Positions 47,641-57,978 of a DNA stretch of 64,000 bases are shown piece by piece (positions within the stretch are counted from its first letter, which is position 1; every line of letters starts with the position of its first letter). Source of the stretch: Adiantum capillus-veneris (lineage: Eukaryota; Streptophyta; Polypodiopsida; Polypodiales; Pteridaceae); contig CM043949.1 in the NCBI GenBank assembly GCA_014529385.2, positions 111,083,977 through 111,147,976 on the forward strand, in the 5' to 3' direction. The position numbers and the translations under genes were made by a program. Under the pieces are notes generated by a model. That model saw only the letters and a program-made list of their open reading frames with translations, searched no databases and had not been told where the DNA came from.

Positions 47641-48045
47641 TCAAGGTTTCTCTTTTCTTGCTCAAGAAGGGAGGTCCTCAAGCTAGCTACAAATGGTTGG
47701 TATTATTAATTGCCTGTGAGTAAGTAGAAATAGGGATTTTTCATCCTTGCAGTGCGCCTGCCTTTGTGCAATTAACGGGGCATCACCGTCGAGAGCTATG
47801 GTCTTAATAGTGGAGTCCTACGGGGCTTGCCTACGGCTTAACCACTATTGAGCTATTAGAAGCTTGACAGGAGCCGGTGCTGTTTTGGTGTCGAAAGACC
47901 CTCTCTTCTATTCCTTGCAATTAATGGTATTCGAGCCGCGGGTACAGTAGCTTGAGTGCTTTTTCTAAAGGGGTAAAGAGGAGTAGCAACTAGGGCTTGA
48001 AGTGCCAAAGTATACCTAAAAAGTTTACATCTAAAAGTTGTTAGA

Positions 48046-50625
48046 ATGGCTGACAATAGTAAAGAGAGTGAAATTAATGTTGATAACTTTGATTTTGCTC
48101 ATGAGCAAGCTACTAATGATGCTTCAATGCTTGTTAACTAACTTGTTTCTAGGCTTCAACAAGCCATGGGCAATCCATCTCTCCAAAGTGAAGTGCAAGG
48201 GCAACTCCGTGCTCACGGGATTCTTCAAGCTATTCACCATGATAAGAGAACACCTAGGAAGCCTCCTTGTGAGACTACCAAAAGAGGTCTCTCTCCGATT
48301 CGGGAAGAAGAAGAGAATCCTTATGAAGGGCTCAAGAATTTACTTCTTGATGATGCATCTCCTTCCCAAAGGAGAACTCAAGAGCCTCCACCGAAGGAAC
48401 GAGAAAGAAGCGAGTCTCCCGCCACCTCGGCGGAGATGGCTCCACGAAGACGGCAGGCTAAACGCTCTCCATCACCACCAAAGCGGAGAAGACCATCGTA
48501 TTCTTCTCCTCACCACAATTCAAAGAGGGATGATAAAAAGCAAGAGAAGAAAAAGGCGAGAAAGAGGACACCCTCTTCTCCATCTTCTTCATCCTCTTCC
48601 TCTTATGAAAGCTATGGTGAAGACGACAAAGATCAAGACAAGAAAAAGGCGAGAAAGAGGTCACCCTCTTCTCCGCCTTCTTCAAATTCTTCACCTTCTG
48701 AAGAAAGTGATGGTGCAACTTTTGAACCATCAAAAAGAAGAGGCCATAGGAAATCCTATGCCGCATGGAAGAGGTCGTCCAAGCTGAAGAAATTCAAAGA
48801 GGGAGGGAAGAGCATCTCTTTCCTTACCTATGATGGCACCTTCGGTGCTACGGACAAAGTCTTGGCCTTTATCCAGCAATTCGATGTGGCGTTTGGAGAT
48901 GAGGGCTTCACAGAGTCCTCTAAGCTACACCATGTAGCTATGCACTTTCAAAAATCCGCGAGACAATGGTGGTCTAGCCTACGAGCCAATGGTGAAGCTC
49001 CACGAACATGGAAGGCTTTAAGAGCTTCCATTATGAAGCAATTTTTGGCCACCGATCCCAAAGACAAAGTACTCACCGAATGGCGAAGCTTAAAGCTCTC
49101 CCCCAATGAATCCATCCACAAATATGTAGACAAGTTTTGGGACCTACAACTCAAAGCCACTGTCTTCAAAAGGTTGGATTTTGGAGAGCAAAAGCAACAA
49201 TTTTGTGCGGGCTTAACCGAAGAAATGGCGGAGTATGTCAACTCCCAGAGACCACGTACCATATCGGTGGTAATACACCACACTATGGTCGCCTCTCGAA
49301 TCAATTTCCAAACGGGGGCAAAAAGAAATAATAAGCCCCCGGAAAACAAGGGTTCCAATGAGCCTAAGGGGGAGGACAATGTCCAAAAGTCTCCTAAGGG
49401 CAACTCCAACAAAGCTAAAGAGAAGGGAGTTTACAAAGGTAAGAATAAACTCTCTCCTGAAGAGCTTGAGCGTTATCGTAAGGATAACCGGTGTTTCAAG
49501 TGCGGCGAACAAGGGCATGCGTACCACGCTTGTCCCCAAAAGAACAACCGCCAAGATCCTCCTAGAGCTTCCTTGGTTGAAATCCAAGAGGAGGAGACTC
49601 ACCAAACTCACCACAAAGGATCTCCTCTATGCCATGCTTGGGGAAAGGTAAGAGAACATGATGCTTTTATTCCCTTTGACCCTGGTTCTACTCACAATTT
49701 TATATCTATAGAGTTGGCCACCAAGCTAGGCATACAATCCTACGAGATGGGAGATGTCCTACCCGCAGACAGTGCCTTCAAGGGGCAAGAAGCTTCAGCC
49801 ACTCCCTTAATTGGGAAATTGAGGCTTCATGTCCAAGGCTATGTGGACAAAGAGGACTTCTTTATCTCTCCTCTCAAGCATGAGGATGTAATCCTAGGGG
49901 CACCATGGTTTGACCGCCTGGCTGCCGATGTTAAATTTCCTGAAAGGAGAATCTCCTTTAAGTTCAGGGAAAAAGACATGTATATAGATGCTAAGGAAAT
50001 GGGTAACACCATCCCCATTGTACATACACCAGCTTTCAACAAGTCAATAAAGAGCTCTATTTCCGTGTACATGATTTTTGTTAAAGATTCTCAAAATGAA
50101 TCTAATGCTTTAGCAAAAGAAAATAAAAGCAACCAAAAGGAATTAGAGTTATCCAATTTTCTCAAGGGGTTTCAAGATGTTTTTATTGACGACATCCCTT
50201 GTGAGCTACCTCCTAAACAAGGTAATGATGACCATGCAATTGAACTTCTTCCAGGAAGTTCACCGCCTAATAAACCTCCTTATAGAGTTTCTCAAGCTCA
50301 ACAAGAGGAGATTATGCGGCAAGTGCATGAGTTAGTTGAGAAGGGCATGGTTAGGCCTAGCTCATCTCCATTTTGCTCACCTGTGCTATTAGTGCAAAAG
50401 AAAGACGGCACATATCGTATGTGTGCCGACTATAGAGCACTAAATAGGATCACTATCAAGAATAGGTTTCCCGTTCCACGGGTAGAAGACCTATTTGATA
50501 AGCTACAAGGATCGACCTACTTCAGTAGGGTTGACCTAAAAAGTGGCTATCATCAAATAAGGATAGTTGATTAAGACATTGTAAAGACCGCATTTCGTAC
50601 TACATTTGGTCTTTACGAATACATT
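48046..50625 (+). pseudogene. Gypsy gag-pol, first part (gag, protease, start of RT)
   Basis: ATG 48046 (MADNSKESEINVDN) opens the frame, with a TAA at 48139-48141; it then runs to TAA at 50572-50574. A Ser/Arg/Lys-rich segment (about 48440-48780) includes two similar KKKARKR-(T/S)PSSP blocks. Next comes the Retrotrans_gag capsid domain ([21 protein letters not shown]). The zinc knuckle is [14 protein letters not shown], near 49492. The protease site reads [10 protein letters not shown] at 49675-49704, with Pro where the D-S/T-G triad needs Ser or Thr. RT begins [20 protein letters not shown] and reaches [13 protein letters not shown]. The second stop replaces the usual Glu/Gln before DIVKTAF. 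The frame is then cut by CACTA C after GLYEYI. Confidence 0.93.
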
Positions 50626-50637
50626 CACTACAAGAGG
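50626..50637 (+). repeat. CACTA C terminal inverted repeat (3' end of element)
   Basis: CACTACAAGAGG, matching 57964-57975 on the other strand over 12 bases, after which the two ends differ. Confidence 0.95.
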
Positions 50638-51210
50638 TTGTGTGCTCTTGTGACGCTGTTAGCGACGGAAATACACTGGGTTTTTATAACCCCCGGCGTC
50701 GCTAAAACCGTCGCTAAGAGCGTCGCTATATGCGTCGCTATATAGCGACGCGCATAGCAACGGTTATAGCGACGTTTACACAGAAGACTATAGCGACGCT
50801 CATAGCGGCGCTACAGAGCCATAAATAGCGACGCTTATAGCGACGCCCGAGAGAATTTTTTTTTGGTGGCACGGCATTGAATGCCCTGCCACCCATCAAC
50901 CATATTGTACTTGATTCACTTTTAAAAAAAAGTGCAAGGGTAGATAATAGACCCAAAATAGTCACCCACAAGACGCATTGTTTGCAAAACTGACAATTGT
51001 ACACATCATAGGCAAAATGATTGATTGGCAAATGTAATAATGACAATTGTACAACATCATAGGCATAAAGAATTGATTGGCAAAAGGAACTGCGGTGACA
51101 AATGTAATAATATACATGGTTCAAAAAGACGTATAAAATCCGTCTCATGATACATAAGCTATGAGAAACCCTAAACTAATGCTATCTAGCTACGGCTAAA
51201 CTGACGTCGT

Positions 51211-52345
51211 CTAGTCAGACGTCTCATCGCATCCAAGTGGCGTATCTGTCGGATTCTGCAAAAAAAGACAATAAGACAGCTTTCAGTAAGTATAAACATA
51301 TAACGACATTTATAAAACAATACAAAAAATAAAAAAGAGTAAACCCTAATACTAACCATGCCGCCGCGAGAAATGAGAATGTCCATCAGGGAGTTTAAGC
51401 CCTTCCTGTCTGCGTACTCGCGCTCGTACGGTGTGGGATCACGTCCTGTCATCGACCACTGTCAAAACATACAAAGATTTCATTATGTTAGAATTAAAAA
51501 ACTCATAAACCCTAAACTATCGAACATAAAGAGCAATGTGAAAACACTTACAAAATCGGCCTCAAATGATGCCCATCCACCGCTCCCCAAGTGGTGCGAG
51601 CTCCCTGCCTCTACTCGTGCTCTGGCTGCATCCTTTTGTTGCTTCCACTTGTCGGGATTCTCGCGCGCTGCTTTCTTCGCATTCTTCCAATCTTCTTTGG
51701 CCAGCCAATCTGGCCTGTTCCACCCATTCTTGATTGCTTTTTGCACTTCGGAACGCTTGTGTTTGCAGTATTCGCGCATTCGAATCTTCATCAGGTCTTC
51801 ATTGAAGCGCTGATCCCGTGTTGGAACGGGAAACTCATCATGAAGTATGCTGATGACTCTGCTTTTTAAATCACTTGGTACTTCACTCCATTTGTTTAGT
51901 ATGTAGTGTCTAAACAGCTGAGAGCAAAGACCACGCATGCGCGAGATCACCTTCTTGCTATCATCATCCATGATGATGCCGTCGCTGATGTCGACGGAGT
52001 AAGGCAAGCCCTCTGGCCGGTGACGCGTGAACCTGGGTGTCCCGGCAGCGGTCTCTAGCGGCGTGTCGATGGGGGTACGGACGTCAGGTGTCTCCACCGG
52101 CGTCTGGGCCCCGAAGCGAGGAGTGTCGAGTGGGGTGGCTCCTGGCGGAGTAGGTAGAGGTGTGTAGCTTCTAGGAACAGTCAGCCGTGCAAAACCTGGC
52201 GTAGATGGCGATGCTGTGGTTGGTGTGGGGGCGGGCAAAGAAGGGGAGGGTAAAGAGCCTCGTCGAACACGAGGCGGTGTGGAGGCATCGGTGGCGGAAT
52301 CCCCACAACAACCGCCACCGCCACCACTAGAGCGCCGGTGTTTAG
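51211..52345 (-). pseudogene. CACTA C second gene, start deleted
   Basis: Transposase_24-like gene with exons near 52345-51552, 51458-51357 and 51255-51211. Relative to element A a net 311 bases are missing (A about 4066-4390). This removes the upstream region, the ATG and the first 60 or so codons; a short filler lies at the join near 52345. The C-terminal domain is intact (NGWNRPDWLAKEDW lineage). Confidence 0.87.
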
Positions 52346-52481
52346 ACCATTAGAGCTCAGAATTTTCAATCAAAAGATGTGAGCGCGAGTAGAAAAGAGC
52401 GTTATACACCATGGAAGGTACTTAGAGAGCCAGAGCTTTTACAACATGGAGAAAAATTGTTCAAATACAATATTTGTGGCT

Positions 52482-55400
52482 TTAAGAGATCTCTCTCTCA
52501 TCCTCGCATAACTCAGCATAACTTCCTATATCTATATAGAGCTCTCCGTTTAAACACATATCCTCTGTTTCATTTTGTAGCTCCTCTGCATGCACCCCAT
52601 ATAGAGTAGTAGCATCTTGATGCTCGTCTGGCACCACCGCAGCGGCTTCTGATTGAGCATCTTCTCTGATCTCCTCCATTGATGTCGTTGTGATTGGCAC
52701 ATGGTAGCTTTCATACGTCCTTGCACTACGAGGGGCTACCTCTATGACGTACCACCAGTTTGATGTAGACTTTGTAGGATGAAATATTACCTGCCAAAGC
52801 CACATAACTTACATGAGAGCTTTCAAGCACATAACTTGTAAAAGGGGGATGTTAACTATTTACATACTTACTTGTTCACAATGCTCGGGTAGTACGAAAG
52901 TGTCTCTTAGGTCAGTCCATTTCTTAGTAGAATCCACCTCAAGAAAACCAGACTCTCCTCTACGCACAGTAGCGTTGCGACCCTCCATGATTATCTTGAA
53001 CCATTGCACATCGAACAAGTCGACAAAAAATCCTCTGTAATCAATCCTCAAAATCTCTTGCAGCGTGCCGAAGTAAGTGAGTTCCGCCACCACAGGATCT
53101 GCATCAGAGGAACATCGTCGACTAGACTGTTCAAATTTTGCCATGATTCCACAATCTTGAGTAAAACGCTTTTTGTCGATTCGTTCCACCCTAAAATGTC
53201 GACCTTTACACCATGCTGCTGTGTATGACTTATACTACAACGAACAAAGATTATGAGTGGCCGTTCAAACGTTTATAAATAAAGTCACTTGCTAGTCGTA
53301 CATTGCAAACTTACCTTGGTCGCGCAACCCCGAGAGTACTCCCACTCTTCTTTAGTCACTTCGTCACCGCATTGTTGTGCGCTTTTCAATTGGTTGTGCA
53401 ACCATCTTAAGCTCATGAAGGTTGGTAGGCTCTCCAGAACCGCTGGATAGTGCATCGGTGGTCGTCTTCCCCGTCTCCACTCGATTCGTGACCTTTGTCG
53501 CTCTTGCTTTGCATCCTCATATTGTGAAATCCACTTTTGCATCACTGGATTGTGAAGCATGCAAAATCGGTTGATTTTAGCCTCTAGATCTTCCGTCATC
53601 TTCTTCTCAACACCGAGATTGCACATGACAATCCCAGATATGCGCTCATCATCTATGGTTCGCCATAGTGTGTCCCGAGATTTATCAAATCCGTCTAGCC
53701 ACTCTCCAATGTACACTAGGGACTCTGATACCAACCAACCTTCTGCCATGCTACCCTCCGGACGTACCTTTTGACGCACATATCCCTTAAGCGTTTTCAT
53801 GAAACGCTCTAAGAAGAACATCCATCTGGAATGAACTGTGCCAGCTATTTCCACCTCATCAACTATGTGAACAAGAAGATGCACCTGAATGGTTAGCATT
53901 GTAGTAGGAAAATGTTTCTCAAACATGCACACAAGCTTCGCAGCATTTAGTTTGGCGAATGGTATGGAGTCTACGTTGATCTCCTTTTGTGAGATCTATT
54001 GCACCAGCTTTGCAAGTTTGTAGATAGTGTTACGGATGTCGAGAGACAAACATCCCTCAATGGCAACCGGTAAAATAAACTGTAAAGTATGTGCAGCAAT
54101 GATATTAAAGTCCACATTTTATGCAATGATATTAAAGTCCACTATGAACGTACCTGACACATTTTATGCCAATCGTGTGACTTCAAACCGTTAAGCTTTC
54201 CTTCTTTAGTAAAACACGTTCGGAGCGAGTGCATTACGCCAGTGGGGGTCTGCAAAGATCGAATGGTCTCTTTTACTTTGCGTTCTTGGGCTCCTGTGAA
54301 AATCCATGGTGCTTTAGGGAGTTTTATCGATCCATCAGACGCTGTTTGCGGCCAATATTGCTCCATACGATCCACATTTCTAAGGTCAACTCTGGCTCCC
54401 AAAGTATCTTTCTTGCCGGTCAAATGGTCCCATAGTAGATTACCCACATTCTTGAATATGTGCATTGGATCGAGCAAGTGATTGATCATGACTCGGGCCC
54501 AGTATGGTAACTCGTACCATAGAGATAGTCTCTTCATCCCTGGAGGCAATCCGTCATCGCACATCTCCTTCTGCTCTAACCATGCTTGTGCAGACATCCT
54601 TGGTGGCTCTCTTCCCAAAAAGCCGTCGCGTAACACATGATTCTCTGGAAGATACGCTTGATGACCTTCGTAGATTTGCTTCTTCAGTGAGGGTGCCCTA
54701 CGTGCATTCAGTCTAGGTCCACATGTGACACATGCTCTGTATCCGCTTGTTTGAAGCCCTACATGTATACACATGATAATAGATCAACTATGGGAAAAAA
54801 CAAGATTTACAGTGCTTGAGTGAGGAGTGTCAATAGATCACCTGAGCATTCTGTTAGCCCGGGATAGTCATGCATGGTCCACATTAGAATGCCTCTGATC
54901 AAAGCATTCCGTCGTCCTGTGTGTCGGCTCATATCCACCACCTCTATGCCAATCCACAATTGTTGTAGCTCTTCCAATAGTGGACGAAGATACACATCCA
55001 TATTCCCCACTTTATATCGCCCTGGCACAATCAAGCTTAGCCATAGGTGCCCCTTCTTCGTAGTCAACCACGGGGGAATGTTGTAGTTGACGATGACAAC
55101 GGGCCATACACTGTAAGATGTTGATCTTTGACCAAATGGATTTACGCCATCCATAGCCAGGCCTAAGCGCAAATTTCGAGCTTCCCTGGCAAAATCCGAC
55201 CATGTTCCATCTATATGTTTCCAGGCTACGCAATCTGCAGGAATTCGTAGCACACCATCCGAAGATTTATTCTCCTCATGCCATGATGCTAGGGCGGCCA
55301 TGGACTTACATTCGAAGAAATGCTTGATGCGAGGAAGCAGAGGGAAATGTCGCAAAACCTTTTGTGGAATTTTTGTCCCGTGGAGATCTACTCGATATCT

Positions 55401-56210
55401 TTCGAAATCACATTTCGGACACTTCTCCATGTCTATGTATTCCCCTCTGAAAAGAATGCAGTCATTAGGACAAGCGTGGATAGAATTGTAATCCATCCCC
55501 AAGTTTCGCAAAATCTTTCTTGCTTCATCTCGGGAATCTGGCATCACATTGTCAGCTGGTAGTATGTGCTCTTTCAGCAATCTACACAACATAAAAATAT
55601 GATGCAGTCGTGTAAAAATATATCAGATCATTATACATTTAGAGTTTTATTAAAGTAAACTAATTGTAATAGATCACCTGAAAAGCGCTGTGACGCTAGT
55701 GTCACTCCATCCAAACTTTGCCTGCATGTTGAGAAGAACCAGGAGTGCTTTCAATCTAGACATACGTGCTCCATTATACAATGGCGTATCGGCTTCACTT
55801 TTCATATCATCATAGATAAGCCTTTCTGAATCCATGATCGTCTCGATCCTTTCATCAATCTCGGGCTCAAACATTCCCTCGTTGGGAATGTGCTCTGCAT
55901 GATCATCCCCCGAGCTGTCAGAGGCTACATCTTGTGGCCTCACATATGCTGCTTGACCAAAGCGCCTGCGAACACGTCTATTGGGTTGCAAGATTGCTGC
56001 TTGTTGGCCAGCGGCAGAGTCCGACGAGTTATAATTGGCAACAACTCGATCTATAATAGATGGATCGGACTCGCCAAATTCGCGAACGTGCTGCAAAGAA
56101 ACACGTCTTGTCCGTCGCACAGCATGCTTGCATTGATTACAAGGACATAAGACCCTCGTTGAGAGATAGGTGTTTCGGTTGGACGGTCCCACATCCTCGT
56201 CACTACTCAT
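52482..56210 (-). pseudogene. CACTA C transposase, nonsense codon in exon 4
   Basis: Exons at 56210-55678, 55581-54842, 54758-54154, 54079-53315, 53234-52872 and 52790-52482, exactly collinear with element A without any indel. Codon 654, Trp (TGG) in A, is TAG here (53996-53998), stopping the protein at the start of the DUF4218 region. The Transposase_21 core before it is complete. A handful of other substitutions separate the two copies. One nonsense change and no frameshift suggest the loss is recent. Confidence 0.92.
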
Positions 56211-56272
56211 AATGAGGATAAAAAACTTATAACCTGGACAACAAATTTAATATTCTATTGGCATTCTTCTTC

Positions 56273-56275
<3 letters not shown>

Positions 56276-56330
<55 letters not shown>
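56276..56330. repeat. (TC)n tract upstream of CACTA C transposase
   Basis: Counterpart of the GA tract at 78-147 in element A. Confidence 0.95.
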
Positions 56331-56332
<2 letters not shown>

Positions 56333-56614
56333 ACCTCACATACTCTAGTCATGTCCAATCCCCGCACACCTCGGTCTAGAGGTGCACGGAGATCAGAACC
56401 ACCGGGTTATAATCTCGTCTTTATTGGTCAATACCTATATTTGTGGGTACAAGAAATCTACACACCCACGTCTACATGATACTGCATGTAGTGGACAAAA
56501 CCCCTTTGCCTCTTCTCTAGCTGTAGCACTTCACAACATCTTAACATCTTTTCACAGTAGATCTTTTCACTGTTCGTCTAACTCTAAACCCTAAACCGTA
56601 AGTAATTCTTGCGT

Positions 56615-57010
56615 GGACTCGATCTAACGTAAATAAGCGTAGATCTAAATAAACGTAAATCTAACTAAAAATAAAGCTAAATCTAATTTAACGTAAGTCT
56701 AATGACTAGAGGTTGTCTAGATGGTCATTGTGTCGGGGATGTAGTGACTATTGCCGCCCTGAAGATCCACCTTCTTCCCTATCTTCTGAAGACATTTCAC
56801 CAGTACTTTTGGATCGACGGAGCCCACCATGAGTGAAGGCAGCAATACCCTATATTCCATTGAGGGCTTTCTTCACCCGCTTCATGTAGGCATCGCAGTC
56901 TATGGAGACCTAAATCTAATCTAATATAACGCAAATCTAAATCTAGCGTAAATAAACGTAAATCTAGTTAAAAATAAACCTAAATCTAATTTAATGTAAG
57001 TCTACATATA
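56615..57010. repeat. Duplicated CTAAAT/CGTAAAT-rich block in CACTA 5' region
   Basis: About 90 bases near 56615-56705, rich in AACGTAAAT and AAATCTAA motifs, recur in diverged form near 56910-57010. They sit in the long non-coding 5' region of element C, between the transposase start and the 5' terminal repeat. The unit between them (56706-56909) shows no gene. Confidence 0.7.
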
Positions 57011-57275
57011 ACCTAATCTTTAACATCTTTTAAGATAGTTTCCTACGACGTTATAACTCTCTTCTTCTTGTGTGTGTGCGCGTGTGTGGATGTGTGTGCC
57101 AATAAAAAGAGATAAATGGTATAACCTTTCTATCACCCATGCCAAGTATGATAGATTGATTATGCCATTTCCCTCTTGAATAATAGGTCTTGAGTTCAAC
57201 TCCTCGTCGGCTAGATCTTTAGGTCTTTTAATTTTAATTAGTTTCCTACGACGTTAAATTAGTTTCTCTCTCTTT

Positions 57276-57490
57276 CTCTCTCAATGTGTGTGCGTTTTTT
57301 TGGATCGTATGCATGTTTTCTCTCTCTTTTCCTCTCTCAATGTGTGCGTTTTTTGTTTATGCATGTTCTCTCTCTCTTTTCCTCTCTCAATGCGTGCGTT
57401 TTTTGTTTATGCATGCTCTCTCTCTCTTTTTCTCTCTCAATGTGTGTGTGCATTCTTTGTTTATGTATGTGTGTGTGCGTTTTTGTTTTT
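57276..57490. repeat. Minisatellite, four ~50-56-bp units
   Basis: CTCTCTCAATG(T/C)GTGCG followed by TTTATGCATG recurs at about 57276, 57332, 57382 and 57431. It lies in the 5' non-coding part of element C. The long ORFs here are repeat translations. Further (CT), (GT) and (GA) tracts follow at 57499-57536, 57546-57600, 57663-57685 and 57699-57745. Confidence 0.85.
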
Positions 57491-57493
57491 GTT

Positions 57494-57539
<46 letters not shown>

Positions 57540-57692
57540 AACACTATGTGTGTGTGTGTATGTGTGTGTGAGAGAGAGAGAGAGAGGGAGAGAGAAAGAG
57601 GGGAAGGGAACATGAGAATGAGGAGAGGGAAGGAGCATACCTGGCTCTCCTTCCTCTCCTCGTGTGTGTGTGTGTGTGTGTGTGTGGAGAAG

Positions 57693-57747
<55 letters not shown>

Positions 57748-57856
57748 GGGAGAGCGTTACCTACTCCTTGCTTGAGGGCGCCGAAAAACTCAGATCTGAG
57801 ATCTGAGTTTTTGGGCGCGCTCGGTTATTTTTTTAGCCCAGCTGGCGTCGCTATGA

Positions 57857-57912
57857 GCGTCGCTATAAGCGTCGCAAATTTACAAAGAAATTTGCGACGC
57901 TTATAGCGACGC
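57857..57912. repeat. CACTA 5' subterminal hairpin, 25-bp perfect stem
   Basis: Arms 57857-57881 and 57888-57912 are exact complements around a 6-base loop. Each arm carries two CGTCGC cores, the same motif as in the 3' array. A second hairpin, 13-base arms at 57784-57796 and 57800-57812, lies just inside. Confidence 0.9.
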
Positions 57913-57963
57913 CGGGATTTTTTTTTTTTAGCGTCACTGTGTGAGCGTCGCTAATATGAATAG

Positions 57964-57975
57964 CCTCTTGTAGTG
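57964..57975 (-). repeat. CACTA C terminal inverted repeat (5' end of element)
   Basis: CACTACAAGAGG on the minus strand, followed outside by the ATT target duplication. Confidence 0.95.
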
Positions 57976-57978
57976 ATT

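Larger units (their letters stand above)
50626..57975 (-). mobile_element. CACTA transposon C, complete, inserted in gypsy RT
   Basis: 7,350 bases between ATT target duplications (50623-50625 and 57976-57978). Both ends read inward from CACTACAAGAGG. Orientation is minus: transposase 56210-52482, second gene to 51211. Subterminal CGTCGCTA motifs lie at 50661-50860 (3' side) and 57843-57955 (5' side). Removing it with one ATT rejoins the gypsy frame Y-I-V-M-P-F-G exactly. It lacks a working transposase (nonsense codon) and the start of the second gene (311-base net deletion), so it depends on other copies such as A for any movement. Confidence 0.97.

Noticed and set aside
57284..57806. Long ORFs in three frames around 57.3-57.8 kb
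   Set aside because: They are translations of CT, GT and GA repeats and of a minisatellite.
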